Translations under genes and position numbers: made by a program
Part shown: one piece after another, positions 33,936-45,360 of the stretch
How positions within the stretch are numbered: position 1 is the stretch's first letter
How the letters are laid out: each line of letters begins with the position of its first letter
The notes under the pieces: generated by a model
The model's input: only the letters and a program-made list of their open reading frames with translations
Databases searched by the model: none
Told to the model about the DNA's origin: nothing
Assembly (NCBI GenBank): GCA_029204225.1
Contig: CM055095.1
Span: forward strand, 17,989,561-18,053,560
Direction: 5' to 3'
Source of the DNA: Diphasiastrum complanatum
Lineage: Eukaryota; Streptophyta; Lycopodiopsida; Lycopodiales; Lycopodiaceae
Length of the DNA stretch: 64,000 bases

Positions 33936-36060
33936 TCCTACATCTAGATGCTTGATACAAAAAATATAAGACCCCTATATCTAACATTTTTAATTCAATT
34001 CACAATTCTCCACACGTTCATAAAAATACCAAGCTAGATTTTTGCCAATTTCTCACACAACCCACAAAACTTTGGTACTCCAGGAGCATTAGAGAAACTT
34101 GTCCGACGAGGGCCTTTGAAAAAGATGTTTTTTTATTTTTTTTCTTATTTTCGTTGCCATGTGGACCAATTGGAACCTTAGCTTCGGGGTTCTACGTAAC
34201 GTAGAATTTTCCAAATATAAATAAAATAAAGATTTTTTAAATATATTGTTGTTTCGTCGGACAGCATGTGGAAATGCTGTTGGTTGATGAGGCCTGCCCT
34301 TCCAGCTCATCACTGCTCGAAGAGACCCAAAAATATTGAAAATGAATATGACAGATGGTTGAGATGAGAAAATCAATGTACCATTAATGTATATGCATTG
34401 TCAAACCATGGTTAACATGGATAACCATAGTTAATTTGTGGCGCCAAATAGATCAGTGTTTCAAATTTTCGCCAACACTTTTTTTTTCAGATTCATGGCT
34501 TTTTGTCTACGCAAATTTTCAGATTCATATTTCATTGTTTCATATTTTTGCATGCAAATTACGAATGGCGCCATCAAGGAAGTCGTGCTCCTCAATCGAC
34601 TCTGTGCTTCTATTCAACGAGACAGATGATAATGGATTATGGGTGCCAAGAAAATATTCAAAAAACTCTTGGGTTTTGATGCATCCATCATCAAGAGGAG
34701 CATTTCAAGAAAGGAAAGGTCAAAACTATCATTTCGATGAAGAATAACTTCATGCTGGAAAGAATCATATAAACCAGTCTGAGTCTTATTTTCGAAAAAT
34801 TACTAAGAAGTAAAGGATTTATTAAGTAAGCAAGAAATAGATTTGAGGGCCTCCGATTTTGTAAATAATGAAATACCACATTGGGATCTAGATTAGACCT
34901 CAAAATTTCCCAAAATACCCCACATTTGATCAAATGAGTTTTTTTTTTTCCATATCGCGACTAGGTACTAACTCACACCATTGATCATCAGATCTTTACA
35001 GTACTAGAATTTCCTTTCCAAAATTACTGATGTCCCATACCATCAGCTTTTCCTTCCATAAAACTCTTAACCGTCTTATCTGATATTCTAGAGATCCAAT
35101 GATCATCTAGTTGTCCTATAATCACTATAGGATATTATCTCTTGTTCCCAAACACTGGAGAATCCAATTTATTTGGATGACTGGCATGCCTATCAGATGG
35201 ATACCACAAATCCACATCTGACCTTGTGATCTAAGCAGAAGAATTAATATGGCTCACTATTACACTCTGAATCTTTCTGGTTATTGACAAGCTTCGAATC
35301 CCCTATTGATGCATCAAACTTAGGGACAAGCTTCTGACACTAACAGATCCAATGTAATCCACATATCAGATTCCACTTCTAACATCACAATTGACATCCA
35401 AAACTGCGGATAACTCAATAGTCACAAAGATATCAATTACAATTCAATTAAATGAATTTAATTCAGGAAATTAATAATCGGTATCAAGCAATTATTTACT
35501 GGGATTTACCTAAAATCCTAATTGCGAAATACATTTCCCGATCACACTTACTACCTCTGATGTCCACTCTTCTTCCCTCCTTAGAATTTTCAGTTCCCTG
35601 AAAATCTATTTCAGCTAAGGTACTGAGAAGACGTAACGACATTAGTAAATGTTTTAAAATTACTTATTGTAGGAAAAAATTTGAAACTTTCTAACCACAA
35701 CCGGAAAACAATATACAAGACCAAGGTTACACGAGCACCAAGAAACCCAAGTTCCTCTAACAGGGTGCTAGTAACTTAAAATTCCTGAGTTAATACTGGA
35801 GAATCAACTTTTTAAGTTACAAACGTCAAACCCAATTGATCCTTAAATAACTATCATGTAACAATCCATGCAAATACAAAATTGCTGATTGCCCTCAGGC
35901 TCCAACTCAACCTTACATATGCATGCCAAAAGCCCTAAAATAAAGTTTACACAAGGCCATGGGTCCACAAAAACAAACCCTATTTTTTCCAAAGAGAAAA
36001 AGTTTAGGGCCGGCTCCCTCTTTACAATTTTGATAGTGTGGGCATCAACCATCGAGAGAG
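33936..36060. other. Unassigned; one small open frame
   Basis: No transposon or gene recognised. A 60-codon plus-strand frame from ATG 34565 to 34747 (MAPSRKSCSSIDS...) is preceded by AT-rich sequence and could be a first exon or chance. A 10-bp palindrome AACCATGGTT at 34404 is followed by a near copy, AACCATAGTT, at 34423. Confidence 0.3.
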
Positions 36061-36064
36061 CGAG

Positions 36065-36067
<3 letters not shown>

Positions 36068-36119
<52 letters not shown>
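36068..36119. repeat. Compound microsatellite (GA)n-(CAGA)n
   Basis: About 17 GA units are followed by four to five ACAG units. The charged and Arg/Glu-repeat frames crossing it are by-products of the repeat. Confidence 0.95.
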
Positions 36120-36258
36120 AAAAGATAAAAGCAAGAACAGGATCACCCCCTGTTTTTACCTCATCAAGCCCGTTTTCATGCCTGGCTACTACACCACGAT
36201 TTACCATCGCGTTAGTAGCAAATGTCACAGCCATCACTGACTGGAAACGACAAGTTTC

Positions 36259-36471
36259 ATGGCTGCAACAGCTTTGTTCCCATTTAATCCGCCTACTCTC
36301 ACGACCGCCAAGGGCGCATCAACTTCAATTTTGGCACTACAGAACCACTCTTCAACTCAAAAGCTGAAGCTTAACAACCACTATCACTGGAACATTGATG
36401 GCTCCCATCAACTTACTTCAAAATTCGTTCAGCTGTCTTCACCCAGTTCGGATCACTTCAAAGAAACTTGA
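36259..36471 (+). CDS. Orphan frame resembling a plastid-targeting first exon
   Basis: The ATG at 36259 opens MAATALFPFNPPTLTTAKG, then a Ser/Thr/Asn-rich stretch without acids for about 45 residues, as in chloroplast transit peptides. The frame ends at 36471. A second plus-strand frame, open for about 80 codons from about 36480 to 36726, might be its continuation after a frameshift or an intron. Nothing further downstream supports a gene, because retroelements follow at 37.4 kb. It may be a gene truncated by insertions. The protein is not recognised. Confidence 0.3.
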   Translation: MAATALFPFNPPTLTTAKGASTSILALQNHSSTQKLKLNNHYHWNIDGSHQLTSKFVQLSSPSSDHFKET

Positions 36472-36729
36472 CCTGAAGTTCCAAGCGCCTACAAGAAGGT
36501 GCAAAAGACAATCCCTGGTTAGGTGGAACTTGTTTTTCCCACAGGCAGCTCTACGAATTCATAACAGAAGAAAGAGGCAGCAAGTCGAATTTATCATCCA
36601 CGACAACTTCCAACTGTCATTTCTGGGATAATGCATCATTACAGTACACAATTTATTTGACTGGCTTAACACTTAAGCAAAATTTTACTGTTTATTGCAG
36701 AGTCCAAACAGTTGCAAAGGATGAATGAA

Positions 36730-37455
36730 CCAGGGTTACATCTCTACCCTTCCTCATTCACAACAAAGGCTTTTAGAGAAGAGTTACAATCTACATGCAT
36801 CATTTTCTCCTTAAATATATATCTAATTGCTACTTTCAGCAGGAAATACAACTTCAAGAAAAAATGAATAACCTCTTGATGTCCAAGCTTTAAGCTCTGC
36901 TCTGAATTAAAGAAGTAACATAGACTTTTCCAAACAGCGTTCTTAAACATGCTTATTCACTGGAGGATTTGACTAGAAGAAACCTTCTAATCCTCGACAT
37001 GCAATTCTTGGAGTCATATTTCTAACTTGCATATTGTTCATAGCAACTGGAAAGAATTGATTTACAATCAATCTTTCAATGAAACAAGAAGATATGATTC
37101 AGAACCTTATGGAATTATGCATGTTATCCCACTCCTTTATCCAGCAGAAGCTAGCTATAAGATAAACAGCAAGATATACACATGCAGCTCATTCTACATC
37201 AATTGAAAGCTTCCTCAAGAAATCATGAAACTACATATTGATTCAACCAATTAGCAGCATCTTTCACCAAAAAAATCCATGTAGAAGTGCACTCTACCAT
37301 AATTTCGAAAAGAATGCTACATATTTGGAATTTGTGAATCCAACTCCATATTTCCCTAGAGAAAAAACAACACTCCCACCAGGATGTAAATCCAAGCGCT
37401 TCAACTTCCAAATCGATGTAGGCTTGTCTCCGACTCCTATCCAAGACCACATCTT
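36730..37455. other. Unassigned; probably internal end of a minus-strand LTR element
   Basis: No domain is visible. It adjoins the PBS at 37461 on the side where the internal region of that element should lie, but no gag is present. Confidence 0.35.
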
Positions 37456-37460
37456 AGCCG

Positions 37461-37962
37461 GGCTCTGATACCAAATGTAAAAACCCTCAAGGATTGCCCC
37501 TAAGATGAGGATAGGAGAACACAATAAGAGAGACTATGGAGCCAAACCGCCCAACCAATCCTAGATCAAACCTGGATCTAGCCCCCAAGCCATGCCATGT
37601 GAAGCAAGAGGAGAAGAGAGAAACTGGTAACCTAAATCCAATATGTCGATGAGAGAATCCCTACCTCATTATATAGAGACCAAGAAGCATTATATAGAGA
37701 GCAAGGGAGTTGGCTCAATTGGTTAGCTTGACATCCAAAGTTTCTTTGGTCTCAAGTTCGAGCCTTCCCTTGGAAACCAAGAAGCATTATATAGAGAGTC
37801 TAGAGTCCTCTGCATGAAACCATGCAACCCCCATGCAGGTCAACTATGAATAGATCACACCTCTTCATGCAGTCCTCCTACCTATATTCGCAACACAGAC
37901 ATGCAATACTCCATATGTCTCAATTAGAGTGTCTGGGTCCTCTCAAGGTAATTAGTCACAAA
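37461..37962 (-). mobile_element. Copia-like PBS and partial LTR, interrupted by the nested elements
   Basis: The minus strand carries TGGTATCAGAGCC at 37473-37461, preceded by a 2-base spacer (TT) and an LTR end in TTTTTACA (from 37476 rightwards on the plus strand). The LTR body continues to 37962, where the outer nested element interrupts it. Its continuation, if any, resumes at 48908. No coding region of this element is recognised to the left. It contains the tRNA-like insertion at 37702-37775. Confidence 0.6.
37702..37775 (+). mobile_element. tRNA-like 74-bp insertion with 23-bp direct repeats (SINE or retroposed tRNA)
   Basis: The insert is bounded by identical 23-bp repeats (37679-37701 and 37776-37798, ACCAAGAAGC...). 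It contains an A-box-like TGGCTCAATTGG at 37711 and a B-box-like AGTTCGAGCC at 37755. AAGGGAG (37703-37709) and TTCCCTT (37765-37771) can pair as a seven-pair acceptor-like stem with one G-T pair. The middle has a CCAAAG/CTTTGG hairpin. The D and T arms are poor and there is no CCA or poly(A) tail, so it is not a working tRNA gene. A recent tRNA-derived retroposition is the simplest reading. Confidence 0.6.
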
Positions 37963-37967
37963 CAGGC

Positions 37968-38438
37968 TGTTGTAAAGCTATCTTCATAAGCTTTACCTTC
38001 GGCGCCACTGGCGTCAGCATTGTCCCTGGCACCAGCAGCGCCCCTGCTGCTCGGCGCCACTGTGACCAGAATCCAGCCGGCGCCAAGTTCCTATGGTTGA
38101 AAATCTTTGATCGGTTCTAGCGAAGTCCAGAGAGCTCAGATCGATGTGCAATCATCTCACACTATCTAGGCATGATTAAAGGAAGCCTGGGGATCAATAA
38201 AATCTAGAGAGAGAAAATGACTTTCTAGAAAGAGAAAATCCTAGAGAGAGAAAAACGTGCTTTACCAGCTTGGGTAGAGTGCTTGGTATAAGGTGGGGTG
38301 CCGAATCCCACCAATACTATAGGGGAGTGCGGGTTGCGACTCAGGGCGAGCTCCAACCAAGTCTCAGCCTCCCTTGCTGGAATGTTGTCATGGCTCTTGC
38401 CTTGGCATGCAAGCGCCCCGGAGACTAGGGTCGGTCAC
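37968..38438 (+). repeat. Outer element 5' LTR, left part
   Basis: It matches 47690-48160 with small indels in the GC-rich part (38000-38060). It is interrupted at 38438 by the chromovirus; the last five bases GTCAC form the inner target duplication. Confidence 0.9.
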
Positions 38439-39347
38439 TGTTGTGCCGACGCCTCAAAGGGCGCTGGGACTTGAGCGGTTTTCCCAACACGCGCTTAAGT
38501 CTGACATTCATCCATCATGCACTTACGTAAAAGCCAACTCAGAAACGTAACAAGCTTAACCATTCAGACTTAAGAAAACTGGAATCCCAACCAACCCGAA
38601 AGCCAACTCAGAATCCGTCCCCAAAAGGTAACCAAAGGCAAAGACAAGCCACACATGAAACCCAAGGCATAGTAGTCGCCAAATTGACCAATTGGCATAG
38701 CGGCAAGCCCCATGTCGATGACAGGGACCCTTAGGCGCCAGCGACGCAAAAAGGTTGTAGTAAGGGTCCTTCCACTTGGACCAGTCTCGGAGGCGAAACC
38801 GAAATAGTAATCATCCCCAAGGATTAACTTTATTAGATTTAGAAGAGGTTACATTCATACATAGACTGACCAGTCTCGGGGCCACCAACACGTGCTGGGC
38901 ATTGTGCCTGGCTCGTGCTGGTAGAGGGAGCTGAGACCTGGCGACTGGATTCCTGGCGCTGGTTGAGCTGCCCAAGTTTCTGTCTGCCGGACTCCCCCTA
39001 TAGTTCTGCTGTGATTCGGCGCATCCCCTCTGTTCTGAAACATAGTGCTTTCTGGTAAAGCACGCTTTTTGGGACTTAGTTTTTATTTTGCTGATTAAGC
39101 CTGGCAGAATCAGTCTGGCTCCCAGACATGGGTCCCAGGAGTCGTCCCGACGGCAGAATCAACTTGCTTCCTGACTAGGCCATGACTCGAGCTCCAGAGC
39201 TAGCTCATGACTTGTGACTACTTGACTAGCTCACCACAGGTCGGAGGCTCAGTCCTTGACGTTCTAACTTGCTCTAGGACCTTAGGGAGCGTCACCCCTT
39301 AGAGTCTTACAGGGCACGCTGGGTGCACCTGAGTCAACTTTACAACA
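38439..39347 (-). repeat. Chromovirus 3' LTR (909 bp)
   Basis: On the plus strand it begins TGTTGTGCC and ends TTTACAACA, giving 6-bp TGTTGT/ACAACA ends. Next to it is the minus-strand polypurine tract (GAGGGGAGGA, 39357-39348). Confidence 0.92.
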
Positions 39348-39357
39348 TCCTCCCCTC
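39348..39357 (-). promoter_or_regulatory. Chromovirus polypurine tract
   Basis: On the minus strand GAGGGGAGGA directly precedes the TGTTGTAAAG start of the 3' LTR. Confidence 0.85.
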
Positions 39358-39587
39358 GTTTGAAAAAGCTGATGTCCTCATCAGGGCCAAACTAGACCTA
39401 GGACGTATGGCACGGGCTTAATTCACCGGCCTTAACAACTTTGAATTAAAAAATACATTGGCAGTAGCACAGGAAAAGTGTAGATAAAGTTCACTTACGT
39501 AAAACCTGTGTAAAGCTGCAAGTGATTTATTGACAAACTAAGAAAGATACCTGGAAGTTCCTTGAACTTCAGAATGGCCATGAATGT

Positions 39588-40280
39588 TTATGTAGGAGGC
39601 ATGCCGCCAGGTAGTGCTTTCTGTGCCGATCTGGGAAAATGGCTATTGCGTTGGTTCTTCTGCAGATAATCTGCTAGTACTTCAGGGGCTCCCTCCTTAA
39701 GTTTGTCTTCGTACCCCCAAGAAGCCTCAATAAGTAGAGCCCGTAGCCACTTCACTAGATATTCACGTTGAACGCCAGTTCGCTTTCTATGTGTCAATAT
39801 TTGTTCTGGTACAAGCTGCCTCTTCGTATCATCAAGTGTCATTGGTGGGTGACGGAGTTCGTGTTGCCGATCAAATCGCTCATCTGGTTTGTACCGTTTG
39901 AGTAATGAGATATGAAACACATTGTGTATATCCAAGTTGGACGGCATCGCCAATCGGTAAGCCACTGGGTTGATCTTCTTGGTGACATAATATGATCCCG
40001 CATAAGGTCGAACAAACTTATGAGAAAAACCTTTTGGTAACGCAATATTCTTTGTGTTCAGCCATACTTGATCACCTTCCTCAAATTCCAGTTCTCGTCG
40101 ATGTGGGTTTACGTTAGCTGCCATACTCCTTTGTGACTGCTCTAAAACTGACTTCACCTCTGTCAGCTTTGTGTGCCACTCATTGATGAATTCCTCCACA
40201 GTGGGTACTGGTGTTTCCTGCACGCCTGTAAGAAAAGAGCTTGGAACAATCGGTAGCTGACCCAATCGGATTGGTCCCAA
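39588..40280 (-). pseudogene. Chromovirus integrase C-terminus with chromodomain-like end
   Basis: The 230-codon frame begins in the integrase C-terminal region, with VNPHRRELEFEEGDQVWL near residue 56 and the GPY/F-like segment FVRPYAGSYYVTKKINPVAYRLAMP near 88. It ends with VPEQILTHRKR...REYLVKWL...ASWGYEDKL near 155-200, the layout of a chromodomain (xxILxxR, YLVKW, W/YE). Such domains target insertion to heterochromatin in chromoviruses; that role here is by family. It overlaps the preceding frame by a frameshift near 40280. Confidence 0.85.
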
Positions 40281-41041
40281 GCGACATAATTTTGTAAATA
40301 TTGTTCAATCTGTCGATTGACTCGTTCCGTTTGCCCATCTGTCTGAGGGTGATATGCAGTGCTGAAATTCAGTCCAGTTCCCACGAGGCGAAATAGACAA
40401 GTCCAAAACTTTCCGACGAACTTGGTGTCTCGGTCAGAAATAATCGTTCTAGGCAGGCCGTGGTATTTGAAGACACATTTGAAAAATAACCTTGCCACTT
40501 CTTCAGCTATCACTGAACTTTTAGTTGGTACTAGATGAACTTGCCTTGAAAAGCGGTCAACCACCACATAAATTGAGTCGAAGCCTTGGCACCGTGGTAG
40601 TTGAACGATAAAATCCATGCTCACCGAATCCCATGGGTATGCTGGTACCGGTAATGGTTGGAGTAGTCCTGCTAGAACTAGCGGTTTCACCTTCACTTGT
40701 TGACATGTCGGGCATGTTTGCACATAGGATTCAATGTCTGCCCACATACCTGGCCAATAGAAGCCTCTTTTGAGAAGTTCATACATGCGATTCACCCCTG
40801 GATGTCCGGCGGCTAGTACGTCATGATGTTCTCGCAAGACTTTCTTCCTCAGGTTGATGTTGTCTGGGACATATACTTTGCATTGTTTATAAACAACCAT
40901 TTGATCTTTCCAAGTGAAATGTTTATGAGGCTTTCCCAGCTGGAATTCGATCATTAAGTCCTTCGCCAATGCATCTGCACCATAATTCTCCCTGATTTCT
41001 TGGAGTAGGTCAGTCACCTGAGTTGTCATTGTTGCCATCAA
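40163..41041 (-). pseudogene. Chromovirus integrase
   Basis: The HHCC finger is present: HHDVLAAGH near residue 72, then CPTCQQVK near 110. The catalytic core shows MDFI near 143, ISDRDTKFVG near 198 and the glutamate in QTERVNRQIE near 237, so all three DDE residues are visible. A frameshift near 40280 interrupts the link to the C-terminal domain. It is preceded by RNase H with a single stop between them (41042-41047). Confidence 0.88.
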
Positions 41042-41047
41042 GTGTTC

Positions 41048-41443
41048 CTATCTACTTAGTGCGTCCGCCACCAAATTGTTCTTTCCCGCCGTGTGTACAA
41101 TGTCTATATTGAATTTTGAGAGAAAGTTTTGCCATCGCATTTGCTTTGGCGTGAGCATACCTTGGGATGAGAAGTACTTGAGTGATACATTATCAGTGAA
41201 CGTCTTAAAGGGTTTTCCTGTCACATAATGTCTCCAATGCTCCACTGCTTGAACTACTGCGACCATTTCTTTTTCATGAGTTGCCCATCATCGCTCTACG
41301 TCACTCAATTTCTTTGAAAAATATGCAACAAGTTTTCCATCTTGCATCAGCACGACCCCAATAGCAAAGTTCGACGCGTCTGTATGTATTTCAAAAGGTT
41401 TGCTAAAGTCCGGTAAGGCAAGGATGGGTCCTTGAGTGATCCG
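41048..41443 (-). pseudogene. Chromovirus RNase H
   Basis: The reading continues from the RT frame after one stop at 41443. It shows FEIHTDASNFAIG and LVAYFSKKLSDVER, a second stop near 41288, then THEKEMVAVVQAVEHWRHYV and the FTDNVSLKYF segment. It ends with HTAGKNNLVADALSR at 41048. The key acidic residues are present, and only the two stops break it. Confidence 0.85.
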
Positions 41444-43174
41444 TCATTTTAGTTCTTGGAACGTTGCTTCACATTCCGGTGTCCATGTCATCTTCAGATG
41501 AGTCTTGGTCTGCTCCAACAGTGGTGCCACAATTTTGCTAAATGCCTCAATGAATCTCCTGTAAAAGTTACATAAGCCCACAAAGGATTTGATGTTATGA
41601 ACAGTTTTAGGAGCCAGCCAATCCAGGATAGTCTTGATCTTCTTAGGATCCATCCGAATTCGTCCGTAGCCTATAACGTGTCCAAGGAAATCAACTTCCT
41701 CTACCACAAATTCACATTTTTCTCTTTTCGCGAACAAGCTGTTCTTCCTTAGTCGTTGGAGGACAGTCCTTAAATGTTTAATGTGATCTTTGAGGCTACG
41801 ACTAAACACCAAGATGTCATCGATGTACACAATGACAAATTCATCTAAGCAGTCTTGAAAAATGTTATTCATCAACGTGCAAAAAGTGGCTGCTGCGTTT
41901 GTTAGACCGAACGGCATCACCCTAAATTTGTGGCTCCCATACCGTGTTCGAAAAGCCGTTTTGTGCTCATTGCCTTTAGCTATTCGAATTTGGTGATATT
42001 CAGATCTAAGATCTATTCGGCTAAAATATCTAGCATGTTTGAGCTGGTCGAACAGGTCATCAATTCTAGGCATGGGATACTTGTTCTTGATGGTACCCTT
42101 GTTGAGCATGCGGTAATCCACACACATCCGCAGTGTCTTGTCCGCCTTTTCCACGAATAGTACAGGGGCTCCAAAAGGTGAAGCACTGGGTCTAATGAAT
42201 CTTTTGTCTATCAATTCACCAAGTTGTCGTTTCAGTTTCACCAACTCTTCTTGGGACATCCTATAAGGTGCTCGTGAAGTTGGTTCTGTTCCTGGTACCA
42301 ACTCAATCTTATGGTCCACTGGTCTTCGAGGAGGTAACTTAGCTGGGAGTTCTTCTGGAAATACATCGCTAAATTCCTCTAGCAAATCTGCCACCTCCTT
42401 TGGCAAGTTTTTCTGTTGTGTGTTTTTCCCTTCTGAAACCTCTTTGCAGATACAAAGAAAGCACTTTGACCTTTTCCCTTTCGCCATGCTTTTAATCACA
42501 TATGCAACAACCAGATTTTGTTCAATATCGGTGCCCTTCGCGTTCCCTCCAGGCAGAGCTTTTGTCATACAGATCTGTCCCTTGTAATCCAAGAGAACCA
42601 AGCTTGAGCTCCTACCCAAAACTGCAATACAATGTTCATTTAGCCAGGGAAGGCCCAAAATTACATCGAAGGCATCCATCTCTAAAATCAAAAAGCTAAG
42701 TTTAGCCTTCCATCTCCCAATTTGCACCGGGATGTTCAATGTTGCTTTGTCTGCGTCCAGTGCTCCCTTTGCTGTTTCTACCTTGAGCGTTGATGTTACA
42801 TTTTTGGTCGGCAAGCTAAACTGTTCTACTACGCTCCTTGAAATATAGTTATGTGAAGCTCCGGAGTCGATCATGAAATCTGACTTCCTTTCCGCGGTCT
42901 TTTCGGATAGGAATAATAATCTTGAACCAATCTTGGGAGTTGCCCCATGGAAGCTCCTTTCCATACTTGTATGTCGTCCACCCACAAATGTAAATTCCTC
43001 CTTCAACTCCCAACTAAATCGGATCACCTGGAAGAAGTTAAGCAACCAAGGGTTATTCAGGTCCAAACAAGCACACCACAAACGAACATACCAACCAAAG
43101 CAAACATAGAGGATCCCTCTCAAGCCACATTCCCCTTGAGACCGGACGTAGGACCTTTGCCTAACCGCGCCCAC
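41444..43174 (-). pseudogene. Chromovirus protease-reverse transcriptase frame (576 codons), without gag
   Basis: The first 70 or so residues are translated leader. From residue 98 the retropepsin site [14 protein letters not shown] appears, then DVILGLPWL near 170. RT runs from [20 protein letters not shown] (near 340) through [15 protein letters not shown] (near 390) and [13 protein letters not shown] (near 420) to the catalytic YIDD at residue 450 (41816-41827). It continues to [15 protein letters not shown] and [10 protein letters not shown]. The expected gag and CCHC knuckle upstream of protease are absent. A stop at 41443 ends the frame before RNase H. Catalytic residues look intact. 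Confidence 0.88.
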
Positions 43175-43700
43175 ACAAATCTATCACAGAATTAGCCCAC
43201 GGGGAAACATCCATCCAACCATCCTTGCTTTCACCATTAAGCAGCACATTGCCTCAGTCACGCCCCACCACTTTTTGGTCGATAGCCCTTATAGCTAAAC
43301 GATCGGCAGCTATCCTGCACCGGCAGCTAACCACCCGTGCTTTACACCCTAATTCGAACAGCATCTCTGTATCAATGGTTAACCCGTACAGTTCGAATAT
43401 GTCACCCCGCACCCCACAAGGCACAGACCGTGCTTTCACCAACCTAATGGCAGCACATTGTCTCATCTGTCCTATGTGCAGAAGGCGCCAGGCCCAAACC
43501 GCGGAAACTGACCGTGCTTACACCTCGAGGGCAACACTTTGACTCATCAAGTCCCCCGTTCTGCCGACCACCCCGACCGTGGACGCACCCGTGCTTACAC
43601 TGTGGGCAGCACCTTGCGCAACGGTTGTCCTAACAAATCCCAAAACGTGGCCATCCCTGTGAGACTTGCGTAGCTGACCGACTAGTCGGCTCTGATACCA
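43135..43700 (-). other. Chromovirus leader with five hairpin-like repeats, and PBS
   Basis: The PBS TGGTATCAGAGCC occupies 43700-43688, after a 2-base TG spacer from the LTR. The leader then carries five spaced GTGCT...AGCAC motifs: on the plus strand these appear as GTGCTTACAC/GTGCTTTCAC followed by GCAGCAC or GCAACAC. The whole block is homologous, in opposite orientation, to 45361-45925 of the outer element. Confidence 0.85.
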
Positions 43701-43702
43701 CA

Positions 43703-44617
43703 TGTTGCGTTGGCGCCTCAAAGGGCGCTGGGACATGAGCGGTTTCTCCAACACGCGCTTAAGTCTAACATTCATCCATCATGCACTTACGTAAAAGCCA
43801 ACTCATAAACATAACAAGCTTAACCATTCAGACTTAAGAAAACTGGAATCCCAACCAACCCAAAGCCAACTCAGAATCTGTCCCCAAAAGGTAACCAAAG
43901 ACAAAGACAAGCCACACATGAAACCCAAGGCATAGTGGTCGCCAAACTGACCAATTGGCATAGCGGCAAGCCCCTGTTGATGACAGGGACCCTTAGGCGC
44001 CAGCGATGCAAAAAGGTTGTAGTAAGGTCCTTCCACTTGGACCAGTCCCGGAGGCGAAACCGAAATGGTAATCATCCCCAAGGATCAACTTTATTAGATT
44101 TGGAAGATGTTACATTCATACATAGACTGACCGGTCTCGGGGTCACCAACACGTGCTGGGCATTGTGCCTGGCTCGTGCTGCTAGAGGGAGCTGAGACCT
44201 GGCAACTGGATTTCTGGCGCTGGTTGAGCTGCCCAAGTTTCTGTTTGCCGGACTCCCCCTATAGTTTTGCTGTGATTTGGCGCACCCCCTCTGTTCTGAA
44301 ACATAGTGCTTTCTGGTAAAGCACGCTTTTTGGGACTTAGTTTTTATTTTGCTGAATAAGCCTGGCAAGCCTGGCAGAATCAGTCTGGCTTCCAGACATG
44401 GGTCCCGGGAGCCGTCCCGGCGGCAGGATCAACTTGCTTCCTGACTAGGCCATGACTCGAGCTCCAGAGCTAGCTCATGACTTGTGACTACTTGACTGGC
44501 TCACCACAGGTCGGAGGCTCAGTCCTTGATGTTCTAACTTGCTCTGGGACCTTAGGGAGCGTCACCCCTTAGAGTCTTACAGGGCACACTGGGTGCACCT
44601 GAGTCAGCTTTACAATA
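43703..44617 (-). repeat. Chromovirus 5' LTR (915 bp)
   Basis: It matches 38439-39347 throughout. The terminal ACAACA is ACAATA in this copy. It is followed by the duplicated target bases GTCAC. Confidence 0.92.
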
Positions 44618-44622
44618 GTCAC

Positions 44623-45358
44623 ACACTTGAAATGTAACCTTCTCAGATTTATCAATAAAGTGGGATTTTCCTCAAACTGACTCTGATTACCTTCTGGGTT
44701 TCAGTGTTCGGTAAAAGCGCCAGTTGTAAGGGCGCTTCAAAAATTTTAAGTTGGCACATAGCTGAGGGTCGTATCCCGGGACACCAACGGTATGCCGTCG
44801 GGACCATTTGGTCTGTGGTGCCAGTGATATGCTGTCGGGACCATTTGGTCCAGGAACTGGTTGTCTCCATATTTGTCGCGGCTTGTGGTTCTGAGTGTTC
44901 CTTGCATGAACGTGAATGGGTTTAGCTCTTGGGGAACGGGATCTAACCTGTCGGCTGAGTTGGATGGCTTGCTTGGGTGGAAGTTACCTATTTATGGTTG
45001 TCCAGTCTGGCGTGGCGACAGGTTGGTTTCCAGCGCTCGTGACGAAGCTTTCAGTTGGTTAAGTTTGATGTAAGTCAGACCACTTGCTTGGAATGGACGT
45101 TACTCGTTTGTAACGAAGCTTCGAGTTGGTTAAGTTTTATGTATGTCGGGCGACTTGCTTGGAGGGAAGTCACTCACATCGGGACCCCCGATCTGGCATG
45201 GCGCCAGGTTGGATCTCAATGTTGGTTCTCGGAACTTCAAGTTGGTTAAGTCTGATCATTGTTGGCTGCTTGTATGTCAAGTGGGTTTGGATGGCAAGAG
45301 TTGAAGGCTGGGAAGCTAAGTCGTGGTTCCCGGCTCCCTTTGGGATGCCTGCGCTACA
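44623..45358 (+). repeat. Outer element 5' LTR, right part
   Basis: It continues the outer LTR after the inner insertion (ACACTTGAAATG...) and matches 48161-48902, ending GCTACA. A 2-base TG spacer and the PBS follow. Confidence 0.9.
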
Positions 45359-45360
45359 TG

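Larger units (their letters stand above)
38439..44617 (-). mobile_element. Inner Ty3/gypsy chromovirus, nested in the outer LTR, without gag
   Basis: This 6.18-kb insertion is flanked by the 5-bp duplication GTCAC (38434-38438 and 44618-44622). The uninterrupted version of the site is present at 48156-48160 in the outer 3' LTR. LTRs of about 910 bp bound a minus-strand interior with PBS, leader, protease, RT, RNase H, integrase and a chromodomain-like end. A gag gene is missing. By eye the two LTRs differ roughly every 20-30 bases, mostly by transitions, so the insertion is not recent. Confidence 0.92.

Noticed and set aside
34404-34433. AACCATGGTT palindrome and near copy as an element end
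   Set aside because: Too short and without a partner end or target duplication nearby.
36022-36237. Leu/Ser-repeat and Arg/Glu-repeat frames
   Set aside because: Produced by the (GA)n/(CAGA)n microsatellite at 36068-36119.
37702-37775. Functional tRNA gene
   Set aside because: D and T arms do not pair well, no normal anticodon loop, and 23-bp direct repeats show it is an insertion.
39588-43174. Endogenous pararetrovirus (caulimovirid)
   Set aside because: The element has LTRs, target duplications, an integrase with DDE residues and a chromodomain-like end, and no movement-protein or coat-type sequence; it is a chromovirus retrotransposon.
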